Shown: one piece after another, positions 1 through 9,119 of the stretch
Numbering within the stretch: the first letter of the stretch is position 1
How the letters are laid out: the number at the start of each line of letters is the position of its first letter
From: Neobacillus nitrireducens
GTDB lineage: Bacteria; Bacillota; Bacilli; Bacillales; Cytobacillaceae
Reading direction: 5' to 3'
Assembly: GCF_030915405.1 (NCBI RefSeq)
Contig: NZ_CP133262.1
Coordinates: 5,051,001-5,115,000, forward strand
Length of the DNA: 64,000 bases
The notes under the pieces: model-generated
The model's input: the letters and a program-made list of their open reading frames with translations, nothing else
What the model was told of the DNA's origin: nothing
The model's database searches: none
Position numbers and translations under genes: made by a program

Positions 1-866
1 GAAGGAGTAAAGGACAAAAGAAATCCTGCAAAAGTTAGGCTAAAGAAGACTGCCATTAAAATAAGAAAAGGATTAATTTTATCGCCCAACCATCCACCTA
101 TCGGTCGAAAAAAGGTTGCCAAAGCAATAAAACCAGCAGTCCTTAGTCCTGCATCCACTTTGTCTAATTCAAAGTGATTAACTAAAAATGAAGGTAGATA
201 AATAGTGAAGGCGACAAAGGAACCGAAAGTGATAAAATAAAATAAACTTAGAAACCATAGTTTTGGATTTTTATATACCTCTTTGATTTGGTCTGTTAAG
301 GAAATGTTAACTTTTCGTTCTTTTCTGTCCCCCAAAATAAAGTTTAAAAGAGCAAAAATTAATACGACGATTAGGAATATTTTAATCGTGGTTCTCCACC
401 CGTAGGCAGTAGCAAGTACGGGTGCGGAAAAGGATGTTATCGCTGTTCCGATATTACCAGCACCGTAAATTCCGTTAATAAAGCCATGCTTTGATTTTTC
501 ATAATATTTGGGTAGTGAAGTAACACCGACGGAAAAAACAGCGCCGCCAATCCCAAGTAAAAATCCACCAAGAATTAATGTTAGCAGTGAATTGGCATAA
601 CTTAACAAGGCAATTGGAATAATCAGAACAATAAAGCTGATGGTAAATAATGTTCGAGCACCATAGCGATTGGTCCAGTAACCTATCGGAACACGAAGCA
701 GGGATCCGAGGATTACCGGGACGGCCGTTGCCCAAGCAATTTGAGTAGAAGTAAGATTTATATCCGCTTTAATAAAGGGCATAAGTGATGATATTAATAC
801 CCAAACCATAAAACCTGCTACAAGGCTTCCAGTTTGTACAATTAGTTGTTTAGTTCCTTGCTTCAT
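1..866 (-). CDS. narK: NarK/NasA-type nitrate/nitrite transporter (MFS), 3' end outside window
   Basis: Partial gene; the reading frame is open from its ATG at 866 to the left edge. It encodes an MFS membrane protein that should exchange or import nitrate and nitrite. The N-terminus (MKQGTKQLIVQTGSLVAG) leads into regular hydrophobic helices, and the motif GIYGAGNIGTAI matches the Gly-rich nitrate signature of the NNP family (G-x3-G-x-G-N-x-G). A strong ribosome site (AAAGGGGGA) precedes the ATG. Upstream lie a consensus -10 and an Fnr-like box, so induction without oxygen is likely. The assignment to NNP transporters is firm; nitrate versus nitrite preference cannot be read from the sequence. 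Confidence 0.85.
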   Translation of the reverse strand, partial: MKQGTKQLIVQTGSLVAGFMVWVLISSLMPFIKADINLTSTQIAWATAVPVILGSLLRVPIGYWTNRYGARTLFTISFIVLIIPIALLSYANSLLTLILGGFLLGIGGAVFSVGVTSLPKYYEKSKHGFINGIYGAGNIGTAITSFSAPVLATAYGWRTTIKIFLIVVLIFALLNFILGDRKERKVNISLTDQIKEVYKNPKLWFLSLFYFITFGSFVAFTIYLPSFLVNHFELDKVDAGLRTAGFIALATFFRPIGGWLGDKINPFLILMAVFFSLTFAGFLLSFTP

Positions 867-961
867 AAAAATCCCCCTTTAATTCCCATGTTCTTGTATT
901 ATTCCTCAAACTGCCGCTTAATATCTTAAGAAAGTGTGTTCATTAACATGGAAAAATTTAC

Positions 962-1012
962 TTCTTGTATTATAGAACAATATGTAGACGTTGAACAGTG
1001 AGTTATGACACA
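962..1012 (-). promoter_or_regulatory. Fnr-like promoter of narK
   Basis: On the minus strand a perfect -10 (TATAAT, 969-974) predicts a start near 962-963. An Fnr-like box reading AGTGA-N6-ACACA on the plus strand lies at 997-1012 (8 of 10 matches to TGTGA-N6-TCACA), centred at 1004.5. This is the -41.5 position used by class II Fnr activation in Bacillus. No good -35 is seen, as expected for an activator-dependent promoter. The rest of the 867-1197 gap holds only an inverted repeat nearer the ktr gene. Confidence 0.6.
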
Positions 1013-1106
1013 CATTTGACACACTTAATTAATAAATTTTGTAAGTAGTTTATTATTCGAAATTGTAAAGTTTTCCTGTATTATTGATTTACGATTATTT
1101 AAAATA

Positions 1107-1144
1107 GTGAACCTAGGAATAAAATAAAAAAGTCATAGGTTCAC
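1107..1144. repeat. 9-bp inverted repeat upstream of the ktr gene
   Basis: GTGAACCTA (1107-1115) and TAGGTTCAC (1136-1144) are perfect inverted arms separated by 20 bases. The repeat ends 53 bases before the ktr start codon. It could be an operator or, if transcription starts further upstream, a leader hairpin. No known family is recognised. Confidence 0.4.
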
Positions 1145-1197
1145 ATGATTATTAATTGTTTGCTTAAAATAACTATACTATGAAAAGGGAGAAAATT

Positions 1198-2535
1198 ATG
1201 CTGCGTAAAAAGGTATATCTTGATCCGCCGAAGATTCTAGTTCTGGGTTTTGGTTTAATTATTGTCATAGGGGCTTTTTTACTGACCTTGCCGGCTTCGA
1301 CTGCAAATGGGCAGGGGTTGCCATTTTTAAATGCCTTGTTTACTGCCACCTCAGCGACTTGCGTAACTGGTTTGGTTGTCGTCGATACTGGCACCACTTT
1401 TACGATATTCGGGCAAATAACGATATTATGCATGATTCAAATCGGTGGCCTTGGATTTATGACGTTTGCTACTTTCTTTGCCTTCTTAGTTGGGAAAAGA
1501 ATTTCTTTAAAAGAAAGGATTTTACTTCAAGAATCATTAAATAATCTATCAATGGAGGGGATTGTTCGCTTAGCAAGACGAATTTTGATTTTTACAGCCG
1601 TCATTGAGTTAGTCGGTGCCATGCTTTTATCTATTCGTTTTTCATTTGATATGCCAATCGGGAAGGCCCTTTATTATGGAATATTTCATTCGATTTCTAA
1701 TTTTAACAATGCCGGGTTTGACTTAATGGGTGAGTTTCATAGTTTAACAAGTTATGTTGACGATCCAACTGTTACTCTAACGGTTAGTGCATTAATTATA
1801 TTAGGTGGGATTGGCTTTATCGTTATGAACGAACTGTTTGAATATCGTGTTTCAAAACGGTTATCACTACATACAAAGATTGTCTTAATGACGAGCACTG
1901 TGTTAGTTGTAGTTGGGGCGGCAGGTATTTTTTTGCTAGAATATTCCAACGGTTTAACGCTAAAACCCTTATCGTTATTAGGGAAAATACTTGGGTCATT
2001 ATTTCAATCTGTAACAGCTAGAACAGCAGGTGCTAACACGTTAAATATTGGCGATCTGACTCAATCATCATTATTATTAATTGTCCTTCTAATGTTTGTT
2101 GGAGCATCTCCCGGATCGACGGGGGGCGGAATAAAGACAACTACATTTACAACACTCATCGGTGCCGTTTGGTCGCAAATTCGCGGGAAAGAAGATGTTA
2201 TTTTTTACCGTCAGAGAATTGAATATGAAACCATTTATAAAGCGTTAACGGTTACATTAAGTGGATTATTTTTAGTGATGCTGATGACACTAATTTTAAC
2301 TATTTCTGAACATGGGCAAGATTTTTTAGCAATCGTATTTGAAGTAACTTCTGCATTTGCCACAGTGGGGCTCTCGATGGGATTGACACCTGAATTATCA
2401 CCAGTGGGCAAGGCATTAATTATTTTTACCATGTTTGCCGGCAGGGTAGGGCCATTAACGATTGCTTATGCAGTGACTATACGCAAAAAGCCTGATGCAT
2501 TCCGATATCCAAAGGGTAAAATCACAATTGGGTAG
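1198..2535 (+). CDS. ktrD: KtrB/KtrD-type K+ uptake channel subunit
   Basis: Integral membrane K+ (Na+-coupled) uptake subunit of the TrkH/KtrB superfamily, 445 residues from the ATG at 1198. That ATG follows an AAAGGGAG ribosome site; the ATG at 1180 lacks one. Four pore-loop repeats are visible around TCVTGLV, NNAGFDL, TARTAGAN and ATVGLSMGL, giving the four filter glycines. The segment SPGSTGGGIKTTT resembles KtrD more than KtrB as I recall them, so the symbol is tentative. No KtrA/KtrC RCK-domain gene is adjacent, as is usual for KtrD, whose gating ring is encoded elsewhere. The acyl-CoA dehydrogenase gene starts 34 bases downstream and may be cotranscribed. Confidence 0.85.
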   Translation: MLRKKVYLDPPKILVLGFGLIIVIGAFLLTLPASTANGQGLPFLNALFTATSATCVTGLVVVDTGTTFTIFGQITILCMIQIGGLGFMTFATFFAFLVGKRISLKERILLQESLNNLSMEGIVRLARRILIFTAVIELVGAMLLSIRFSFDMPIGKALYYGIFHSISNFNNAGFDLMGEFHSLTSYVDDPTVTLTVSALIILGGIGFIVMNELFEYRVSKRLSLHTKIVLMTSTVLVVVGAAGIFLLEYSNGLTLKPLSLLGKILGSLFQSVTARTAGANTLNIGDLTQSSLLLIVLLMFVGASPGSTGGGIKTTTFTTLIGAVWSQIRGKEDVIFYRQRIEYETIYKALTVTLSGLFLVMLMTLILTISEHGQDFLAIVFEVTSAFATVGLSMGLTPELSPVGKALIIFTMFAGRVGPLTIAYAVTIRKKPDAFRYPKGKITIG

Positions 2536-2569
2536 TATACACACAAGTTATGAGATTGGAGAGATGAGA

Positions 2570-3718
2570 ATGAACTTTCAAGAACTAGATACATTGGATG
2601 AACGAATAGATCTTATGAGAAAGCTTGCAAAAGATTTCCTCATACGAGCACATCAGGTTGATATAGAAGGCAGTTTTCCGTTTGCAAATATCCAGGACCT
2701 AAAAGATACGGGATACACGACTTTGACTGTTCCATCTATGTATGGGGGGAAGGAGATTTCACTCTATGAGCTAATTCGACTTCAAGAAACGATGGCGGAA
2801 GGTGACGGAGCAACCGCTCTTTCCGTTGGCTGGCATATGGGGATAATCATGAATTTACATGAAAAAAACTCATGGAAGGAGTCAATCTTTAGATATCTTT
2901 GTGAACAAGTGAAAAATGGTGCACTAATCAATAGTGCCCAAAGTGAACCAAAGACAGGTAGTCCTACGCGAGGTGGCAGACCAGAAACCACAGCCGAGAA
3001 AGTAAAGAATGGCTGGGTTATTAATGGAAGGAAAACATTTACGACAATGTCGCCTGTCCTAGATTTCTTCATTGTTAGTGCAACAATCAAAGAGACAAAT
3101 GATGTCGCCAATTTTCTTATTCCACGGTCAACAATTGGATTGAATATAGAGGAAACTTGGGATAGTATCGCATTAAAAGGAACTGGAAGTCATGACTTAA
3201 TTTTGGATAATTGTTTAGTAGAAAGTGAATACCTAGTTGAGGAGTTTAGCTCTAATGCAAAAAGGGCAAATGGCTGGCTCCTCCATATACCAGCATGTTA
3301 TCTTGGTATAGCAAAAGCCGCGCAAAGATATGCGATTCAATTCGCTAAGGACTATTCCCCAAATAGTATTCTTGGACCAATCATCGATTTACCAAATGTT
3401 CAGCAAAAACTTGGTGAAGTTGAGTTAAAATTAATGCAGTCCGAATACATCGTATACGGAGTTGCAAGACAATGGGACCTCGCAAACGATGATGGCCGGG
3501 AAAAGCTGGGAGCAGCTTTAGGAGCTGCCAAATTATCTGTTACGAATATGGCAATCGAAGTTGTTGATTTGGCAATGAGAATCGTGGGTGCAAAAAGTCT
3601 TTCAATGAAAAATCCGTTACAACGATATTATCGAGACGTTAGAGCGGGTCTGCATAATCCACCGATGGATGATATGACAATCCAATTATTAGCTAAGAAT
3701 AGTATTTTAAACCATTAA
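2570..3718 (+). CDS. acyl-CoA dehydrogenase family protein
   Basis: FAD-dependent acyl-CoA dehydrogenase-like protein of 382 residues. The frame is open upstream into the ktr gene, but GGAGAG at 2558-2563 best serves the ATG at 2570 (an in-frame ATG at 2564 is too close). The N-terminal helical domain, the middle beta domain (SAQSEPKTGSPT, GRKTFTTMSP, KGTGSHDL) and the C-terminal four-helix domain with RYYRDVRAGLHNPP near the end are in normal order. The substrate is unknown. This subgroup also contains monooxygenase-like members, so true acyl-CoA oxidation is not certain. It stands alone, without etfAB or thiolase genes beside it. Confidence 0.85.
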   Translation: MNFQELDTLDERIDLMRKLAKDFLIRAHQVDIEGSFPFANIQDLKDTGYTTLTVPSMYGGKEISLYELIRLQETMAEGDGATALSVGWHMGIIMNLHEKNSWKESIFRYLCEQVKNGALINSAQSEPKTGSPTRGGRPETTAEKVKNGWVINGRKTFTTMSPVLDFFIVSATIKETNDVANFLIPRSTIGLNIEETWDSIALKGTGSHDLILDNCLVESEYLVEEFSSNAKRANGWLLHIPACYLGIAKAAQRYAIQFAKDYSPNSILGPIIDLPNVQQKLGEVELKLMQSEYIVYGVARQWDLANDDGREKLGAALGAAKLSVTNMAIEVVDLAMRIVGAKSLSMKNPLQRYYRDVRAGLHNPPMDDMTIQLLAKNSILNH

Positions 3719-3724
3719 GATAAT

Positions 3725-3753
3725 AGACCATCTTTTCTTTGAAAAGATGGTCT
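3725..3753. terminator. hairpin between convergent genes
   Basis: A 13-bp perfect stem (AGACCATCTTTTC with a TTT loop) lies between the acyl-CoA dehydrogenase and sspH ends. It has no long T-run on either side, so termination strength is uncertain. Confidence 0.55.
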
Positions 3754-3759
3754 GAAAAA

Positions 3760-3939
3760 TTATTCTTCGATAAGTTCTCCAATATCTACTACGGAGCGTT
3801 CTTCCAAAGGGCCGCGTAAATGTACTGTTGCTGTATGTCCCTCTTCATTTAATTGATCAATCCATACAGATGCACCATTATATTTGACTTCAATATCTGC
3901 AGATGATGAAAGAATTTGTTTTACTCGGTTAATATTCAT
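3760..3939 (-). CDS. sspH: small acid-soluble spore protein SspH
   Basis: 59-residue H-type small acid-soluble spore protein, a minor component of the spore core made in the forespore. The start MNINRVKQILSS and the mid-part VWIDQLNEE closely resemble B. subtilis SspH. AGGAG is 8 bases from the ATG ending at 3939; the ATG three codons upstream (3948) is too close to it. The gene marks the organism as a spore former. No clear sigma-F or sigma-G promoter was found upstream. Confidence 0.9.
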   Translation of the reverse strand: MNINRVKQILSSSADIEVKYNGASVWIDQLNEEGHTATVHLRGPLEERSVVDIGELIEE

Positions 3940-4039
3940 TACATTCACTCCTATGCAATAGTCATTTATTTAACATCTTTTCATTTCATTCAAATCCAAT
4001 TGCAAGTGCTTCCTTCTATTATATAGCAGTCTTTATCCT

Positions 4040-4222
4040 TCAATAAGGATAGTCGATATGTACACCATTGATAGTTCCTGGCTCATCAATATCTCCTAAG
4101 CTGTTCAGATAATTATCTAGCTCAACTTGGAGTTCGTTCGGAGCGCCAGGCTTTAAGTGCCAATTTCCCGGTTCATCAACAAAATACGGACTTTTTGTGA
4201 ATTCAGGCCTAATTCTGGGCAT
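4040..4222 (-). CDS. small conserved-looking protein of unknown function
   Basis: 60-residue protein starting MPRIRPEFTKSPYFVDEPG. The start is chosen from AAAAGGAG, seven to eight bases before the ATG at 4222. The open frame continues 17 codons upstream, but those lack a ribosome site. The protein is hydrophilic, Pro-rich and acidic, with no membrane segment or signal. I do not recognise a family. The good ribosome site and protein-like composition make it a probable real gene. Confidence 0.6.
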   Translation of the reverse strand: MPRIRPEFTKSPYFVDEPGNWHLKPGAPNELQVELDNYLNSLGDIDEPGTINGVHIDYPY

Positions 4223-4677
4223 AATGTTCTCCTTTTTAATTTTTTCTACTTTCCTTTTGTTTATGCTATCCAATGTATAATGAGTTCATTCACGTATATC
4301 TTTAAGCTTACATCTGCTAAATATAAGTCTATCTTCATATTGCTCCCTAATCTATTCAGGTTTATGATAGGTTGCAATGAAGTCTTATAAAAAATTGAAA
4401 CTAAATAGCATTTATTTCGTCTTATATTATTGAAGATTGAAATCAGTCATGTCCAACTGATAACTGACATAAAAATATAATATGATTAATAAGAAATGAC
4501 CAATCAATTGGTAGTGATGAAGATATTTGTCGAAAAAGTAAAACTGTGTAGATTTTTGTTGGAAAGAGGAGATAAAAACAGCCTGATATATGTTTTTATT
4601 TTTATTAGAAATGTGATATAGTAATTGAGGTTCGTTTACCGAAGCTTAATTGGTAAGTGAGGGGAGATTTTTTTAAA
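4223..4677 (+). promoter_or_regulatory. 455-base gap with probable promoter of the LTA synthase gene
   Basis: No protein gene is seen on either strand. The clearest element is an extended -10 (TG-A-TATAGT, 4614-4622) that would start transcription near 4629, about 50 bases before the LTA synthase start codon. No convincing -35 precedes it. A second TATAAT at 4476-4481 has no matching -35 and is probably chance in AT-rich DNA. Confidence 0.4.
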
Positions 4678-6627
4678 ATGAATAAAATTAGACTACCTAA
4701 AATATTAAAAAATAGTCATATTACATTCCTTGCAGCGGCTGTATTATTATTTTGGATCAAGACCTATGCAGCATATCAAATTGAATTTAACTTAGGTATT
4801 GAAAATAACCTTCAAAAGTTTTTGCTTTTGATTAATCCATTAAGTTCAGCGCTCTTCTTCTTTGGTATAGCATTGCTTTTTAAGAAACGCTCGAAGATGA
4901 TCATGATTATTATTAATTTCTTTTTATCATTCTTGTTGTACGCGAATATTGCCTATTATCGTTTCTTTAATGATTTCATTACAGTCCCAGTTCTAATGCA
5001 AACCAAAACGAATGCCGGACAACTTGGGGACAGTGCGCTGTCATTAATGTCACCATTGGATATTTTTTATTTTACCGACATGTTCATCTTAATTGCGTTA
5101 GCACTAACAGTTTTCAAGAAAGTTACGGTAACGAGCAGAAAAACCTATAAAATCGTCCTATTATTTTCAATTACTACTTTTCTATTTAATTTAGGTTTAG
5201 CTGAGAAAGACCGTCCACAGTTGCTGTCACGTTCTTTTGACCGAAATTATTTAGTAAAGTACCTTGGTGCATACAACTTTACCATTTATGATGTTATCCA
5301 AAATATTAAATCATCAAGTCAGCGTGCGTTGGCTGATAGCAGCGATATTACAGATGTTGAGAACTATCGAAAAGCAAACTATGCTGCACCAAATCCGAAG
5401 TATTTCGGGAAAGCTAAGGGTATGAATGTCGTCTATATTTCAATGGAATCTTTTCAAAGCTTTATGATTGATTATAAAATGCCTAACGGACAAGAAGTAA
5501 CGCCATTTTTGAATTCTTTGGCACATGATAATAATACCTTCTATTTTGATAATTTTTATCATCAAACAGGTCAGGGGAAAACATCAGATGCTGAATTCCT
5601 GATGGAAAATTCTTTATATCCGATGGCACAAGGTGCTGTATTTGTTAACAAAGCCCAAAACACCTATCAAGCGATGCCTTCTATTCTAAAAGGACAGGGG
5701 TATAGTTCGGCAGTGTTACATGGAAACTACAAAACATTTTGGAACCGAAACGTAATTTATAAAGCATTTGGATACGATCAATTCTTTGATGCAGAATACT
5801 ATAGCATGTCAGATGAAAATACAAAAAACTATGGAATGAAAGATAAACCTTTCTTTAAAGAATCTATTCCATTGCTTGAAAGCTTAAAGCAGCCGTTCTA
5901 TACAAAGTTCATTTCATTATCTAATCATTTCCCATTTGAAATGGATCCGGAAGATACTAACTTTCCTGCCGGGGATTATGGTGATACGGTTGTAAACCAA
6001 TATTTCCAATCCGCAAACTATATGGATCAGGCATTTGAGCAATTCTTTAATGACTTAAAAGCAAACGGTATGTATGATAATACAATCATTGTTATGTATG
6101 GTGACCACTACGGTATCTCTGAAAACCATAATGATGCAATGGCAAAGGTTATGGGGGTCGACGAAATCACTCCTGCAATCAATGCGAAATTACAACGAGT
6201 TCCATTATTTATTCATGTCCCTGGTGTAAAGGGCGGTGTTCAACACCAGGTGGGCGGGGAAGTCGATGTCCGTCCAACCGTTCTTCATTTATTAGGCATT
6301 GATACGAAGGATTATATGGAATTTGGTTCTGATTTACTTTCTAAACAACACCGTAATTGGGCATTATTTAGGAACGGTGACTTTGTAAGCTCTGATGTTA
6401 TCCAGATTAATGAAAAATGTTATGCATCTGAAACTGGACTATTATTAGAAGATAATACTACTTGTAAAGACGTTGATACGAAGGTTAATACTGAATTAAA
6501 CATGTCCGATGAAATTGTTTACAAAGACCTGCTACGGTTTTATAAGCCAAAAGGATATACACCAATTAATCCAAATGATTATGAGTATTTAGGGCCTAAA
6601 GGTGTTAAAGTGATAGAAGAAAAGTAA
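4678..6627 (+). CDS. lipoteichoic acid synthase family protein (LtaS type)
   Basis: 649-residue membrane-anchored sulfatase-fold enzyme that should transfer glycerol-phosphate from phosphatidylglycerol to build or prime lipoteichoic acid outside the cell. About five membrane helices occupy residues 15-175; the extracellular domain starts near 245 with VVYISMESFQ (Glu257, metal ligand). GQGKTSDAEF carries the catalytic Thr302. The linker contains RALADSS around 216-222, a typical signal-peptidase-like site for release of the domain. GAGGGGA precedes the ATG at 4678; the upstream GTG at 4657 is less likely. B. subtilis has four such proteins (LtaS, YfnI, YqgS, YvgJ) and I cannot say which is the ortholog. 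Confidence 0.9.
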   Translation: MNKIRLPKILKNSHITFLAAAVLLFWIKTYAAYQIEFNLGIENNLQKFLLLINPLSSALFFFGIALLFKKRSKMIMIIINFFLSFLLYANIAYYRFFNDFITVPVLMQTKTNAGQLGDSALSLMSPLDIFYFTDMFILIALALTVFKKVTVTSRKTYKIVLLFSITTFLFNLGLAEKDRPQLLSRSFDRNYLVKYLGAYNFTIYDVIQNIKSSSQRALADSSDITDVENYRKANYAAPNPKYFGKAKGMNVVYISMESFQSFMIDYKMPNGQEVTPFLNSLAHDNNTFYFDNFYHQTGQGKTSDAEFLMENSLYPMAQGAVFVNKAQNTYQAMPSILKGQGYSSAVLHGNYKTFWNRNVIYKAFGYDQFFDAEYYSMSDENTKNYGMKDKPFFKESIPLLESLKQPFYTKFISLSNHFPFEMDPEDTNFPAGDYGDTVVNQYFQSANYMDQAFEQFFNDLKANGMYDNTIIVMYGDHYGISENHNDAMAKVMGVDEITPAINAKLQRVPLFIHVPGVKGGVQHQVGGEVDVRPTVLHLLGIDTKDYMEFGSDLLSKQHRNWALFRNGDFVSSDVIQINEKCYASETGLLLEDNTTCKDVDTKVNTELNMSDEIVYKDLLRFYKPKGYTPINPNDYEYLGPKGVKVIEEK

Positions 6628-6639
6628 CTTTATCAAAAG

Positions 6640-6671
6640 AGAGAGAAGAATCGCCAGCTTCTCTCTTTTTA
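6640..6671 (+). terminator. rho-independent terminator after LTA synthase gene
   Basis: Stem AGAGAGAAG / CTTCTCTCT followed by TTTTT, starting 12 bases after the stop codon. Confidence 0.75.
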
Positions 6672-6730
6672 TTTTTGTATAGGAAATTATAAAATATTAA
6701 TTGTGGAAAAATTAATTTAGTCTCTTTGAA

Positions 6731-6875
6731 TCCAGCTCCAGCGCCCAACGGCTAGTGTCCTTCGCTCTCCGCCCTACGATAAGTCAACATCGAATCGCTA
6801 ACGCTCTTCGTGTTTCCTTTATCTCAGTTGGAGCGCTCCAGGCCATACGCCGCTGAACGGGCGCTTGCGCCTTTT
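6731..6875. repeat. GC-rich intergenic element, probable dispersed repeat
   Basis: About 145 bases that are clearly richer in G+C than the surroundings and contain no reading frame. Related motifs face each other at the ends: CAGCTCCAGCGCCC near the left and GGAGCGCTCCAGG plus GAACGGGCGCTTGCGCC near the right, so the element can fold back. The wording (AGCTCCAGCGCC, ATAAGTCAAC, GAATCGCTAACGCTCTTCG) resembles short repeats I recall scattered through Bacillus-group genomes between genes. There is no second copy in this window, so dispersal is an inference. Confidence 0.5.
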
Positions 6876-6934
6876 GTTTTTGACTAAAAAAGTATTGAAA
6901 TAGATAGTATAAATCATTTTAAGGGGCATTTTTT

Positions 6935-7840
6935 ATGAACAATAGATTTCTCCAATTAATATTTTCTCTAATTGTAATTATCCCTATTCTGCTCGCAGGT
7001 TGCTCTGGAACCGAACCAACTAATATAAAAAGTGAAGATAAAACTTCCTCCGTTGTAAAAAACAATGAAGATCTCACGAATGAAACGAATGAACCAAAGC
7101 TTCAATCACAATCTCAAACAGAAGCACCTGCTAAATCGAAAATCACTAATAAGAATTTACTCCCTGCGACCATCGTTAAAAATGTGGATGGAGATACCAT
7201 TAATATTCGTCTTAATGGGAAAATCGAAAAGGTACGAATGCTTTGTGTTGATACTCCTGAAACACATCACCCTCGGCTAGGGGTACAGCCATTTGGACCG
7301 GAAGCAGCCGGGTATACCAAAAAAATTCTCCCCGTAGGGACCAAAGTTGAAATTGAACCTGGTATAGGGGATGGCCGTGATAAATATGGGCGCTTACTTG
7401 CCTATATTTATGTCAATGGAAAAATGTTTAATGAAATGCTGCTTGAACAAGGACTAGCTCGTGTGGCTTATATTTATGCGCCAAATACCCAATATGTAGA
7501 TGAATTTTATGCAATCCAAAAGAAAGCACAAAAAAAAGGTGTGGGCATCTGGTCGATTGAAAATTATGCTCAAGAGGATGGGTATAATACAGATAATGCT
7601 GACAAACCGGAAGATAAAAGTACAAATTCAAAAGCTCCTTCAGAGAACAACTATCAAAATAACCCAAGCGATGATCAAGAAACAAACTTAGATTGTAAAG
7701 GCAAGATTAAAGGGAACGCGAATTCCCATATCTACCATGTACCGGGTGGGAGTTTTTATGACTCCACCACCGACAATATCGTCTGGTTTTGTTCAGAAAA
7801 AGAAGCACAGGATAAGGGATACAGAAAGTCTATGAGATGA
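6935..7840 (+). CDS. secreted lipoprotein thermonuclease (SNase-like)
   Basis: 301-residue exported nuclease. A lipoprotein signal ends in LLAGC (lipid-modified Cys23), followed by a Ser/Thr/Glu-rich linker to about residue 70. The staphylococcal nuclease domain (about 75-205) keeps VDGDTINI, VRMLCVDTPET, DGRDKYGRLLAYI and EQGLARVAY, which contain the Ca2+-binding acids and catalytic Arg/Glu. The C-terminal part (about 250-301: CKGKIKGNANSHIYHVPGG, then WFCSEKEAQ) is a small domain with two Cys of the sort often fused to such nucleases. AAGGGGC precedes the ATG. Expected to act on nucleic acid outside the membrane for scavenging. Confidence 0.88.
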   Translation: MNNRFLQLIFSLIVIIPILLAGCSGTEPTNIKSEDKTSSVVKNNEDLTNETNEPKLQSQSQTEAPAKSKITNKNLLPATIVKNVDGDTINIRLNGKIEKVRMLCVDTPETHHPRLGVQPFGPEAAGYTKKILPVGTKVEIEPGIGDGRDKYGRLLAYIYVNGKMFNEMLLEQGLARVAYIYAPNTQYVDEFYAIQKKAQKKGVGIWSIENYAQEDGYNTDNADKPEDKSTNSKAPSENNYQNNPSDDQETNLDCKGKIKGNANSHIYHVPGGSFYDSTTDNIVWFCSEKEAQDKGYRKSMR

Positions 7841-7858
7841 GATATTTTCTTCAATTGA

Positions 7859-7892
7859 ACAGAGGGCATTTAGATGCCTTCTGTTTTTTTTT
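7859..7892 (+). terminator. rho-independent terminator
   Basis: Stem ACAGAGGGCAT / ATGCCTTCTGT with loop TTAG, then a T-run, 18 bases after the nuclease stop codon. Confidence 0.85.
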
Positions 7893-7968
7893 ATAAAAAA
7901 TAGCCATGTACCAATTCTTATCATATAATAGATAAAATAATTATTTTGAAAAAGTTAGGAGAGATCGC

Positions 7969-8481
7969 ATGAGAGACGTTACCCTATTAAATATATTTGA
8001 ACATCACATTGCCCAAAAATATTTGAACCGCTCAGGTCTTGCCCATGCGATTGCTGTCGCTTATCACGCCTTCCAGTTAGGAAAAGAGCATCGTTTAGAT
8101 GTGGATATTGCCGCAAAAGCAGGCCTGCTCCATGATATGGGCCATTATACATGGTATAAAAATGGTAAATGGGATTATGACTTATACAAACAAAATGATA
8201 TTCATCCAATAAAAGGGGCAGAGCGGGCACATAAACTCCTAATTCGACTAGGTGAAAACCCAATCAAAGCAAAAACAATTGCCCTCGCTATTCTATTTCA
8301 TACTGACTCTTTTCTCCCATCAAACGATATCGTTCGGACCCCGTTACAACAAATTGTTAAATGGGCAGATGAAAAAGATGAAGAAGAAGGCGGCATGCAC
8401 CATTACCGAACCATTGAATATGAACGTGCAAAACAAAGCATCATCCGCTTGGACGAATGGATTGACAAAAATATAGAATAA
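7969..8481 (+). CDS. HD-domain phosphohydrolase
   Basis: 170-residue cytoplasmic protein with the HD metal site in order: SGLAHAIAVAYHA (first His), GLLHDMGHYT (His-Asp), HPIKGAERAH and LFHTDSFLPS, then a late Asp in WADEKDEEEG. Such single-domain proteins hydrolyse phosphate esters or nucleotides; the substrate is not predictable. AGGAGAG lies before the ATG at 7969. It is monocistronic, with a terminator 6 bases after the stop. Confidence 0.8.
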   Translation: MRDVTLLNIFEHHIAQKYLNRSGLAHAIAVAYHAFQLGKEHRLDVDIAAKAGLLHDMGHYTWYKNGKWDYDLYKQNDIHPIKGAERAHKLLIRLGENPIKAKTIALAILFHTDSFLPSNDIVRTPLQQIVKWADEKDEEEGGMHHYRTIEYERAKQSIIRLDEWIDKNIE

Positions 8482-8486
8482 AAAAA

Positions 8487-8516
8487 GGCGGTGCAGTTAT
8501 TGCACCGTCTTTGTTT
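8487..8516 (+). terminator. rho-independent terminator
   Basis: Stem GGCGGTGCA / TGCACCGTC (one G-U pair) followed by TTTG and an AT-rich tract, between the HD gene and the convergent gene at 8535. Confidence 0.7.
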
Positions 8517-8534
8517 ATATATTTAGATATAGAT

Positions 8535-9011
8535 TTACTTTCTAGTAAATCCTTCTTCCTGAAGAAACGTCTCTGCTTCTTCATATGTATCAAAACTTGC
8601 ATCAAGGTTCAGGCCAAAATATATATTCCAAGAATCATTTTCATTAATTAAAACAAGGAGATTTTTTTCACTATCGACCCAGCGCTCCTCCTTTGAATCA
8701 CCGATAATTGCTTCCTCTGTCGTTGTTTTCTCGACTGGAGATAGGGCTTGAATCGATTGTTTTAGCACTTTACGGAGCTGTTCTTCGGAGAAATCACGGA
8801 TATTGACCATCCCCTTTTCATCCGTATCATAATTCTCCAACATTCCTGCATAAACAAATCCATTCCCATTAGGGTGTAAATGATAAATAATGTTTTTCTT
8901 ATCTGAGATACTGCCTTCGAATTGAAAATTGATGCGTCCAAGAGACACATTTTTGCGCTCCAATTCAGGAAATGATTCGATTATAGCTAATTTTTCATTA
9001 AATGTAAGCAT
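8535..9011 (-). CDS. hypothetical cytoplasmic protein
   Basis: 158 residues from the ATG at 9011, preceded by TTGGAGGAAACT (the TTG at 9023 would overlap the ribosome site). It is soluble and acidic, with no signal or membrane segment. The first 70 residues are rich in beta-type stretches (NFQFEGSISDKKNIIYHLH, GFVYAGMLEN). The C-terminal 45 residues (NEDSWNIYFGLN, SFDTYEEAETFLQEEGF) look like a small alpha/beta unit. I do not recognise a family. Confidence 0.65.
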   Translation of the reverse strand: MLTFNEKLAIIESFPELERKNVSLGRINFQFEGSISDKKNIIYHLHPNGNGFVYAGMLENYDTDEKGMVNIRDFSEEQLRKVLKQSIQALSPVEKTTTEEAIIGDSKEERWVDSEKNLLVLINENDSWNIYFGLNLDASFDTYEEAETFLQEEGFTRK

Positions 9012-9119
9012 AGTTTCCTCCAATATTTAAGTCAATCTCCTTCATCATACAGATATTTTACCCAAAGGTAAAACCTTTAAAAAAAAGAGTCGCAGGGGAG
9101 ATGTTTTTTAGAGAATATA

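Noticed and set aside
4157..4390. 77-codon plus-strand frame upstream of the LTA synthase gene
   Set aside because: It is antisense to the small 4040-4222 gene, lacks a ribosome site and has no protein-like pattern.
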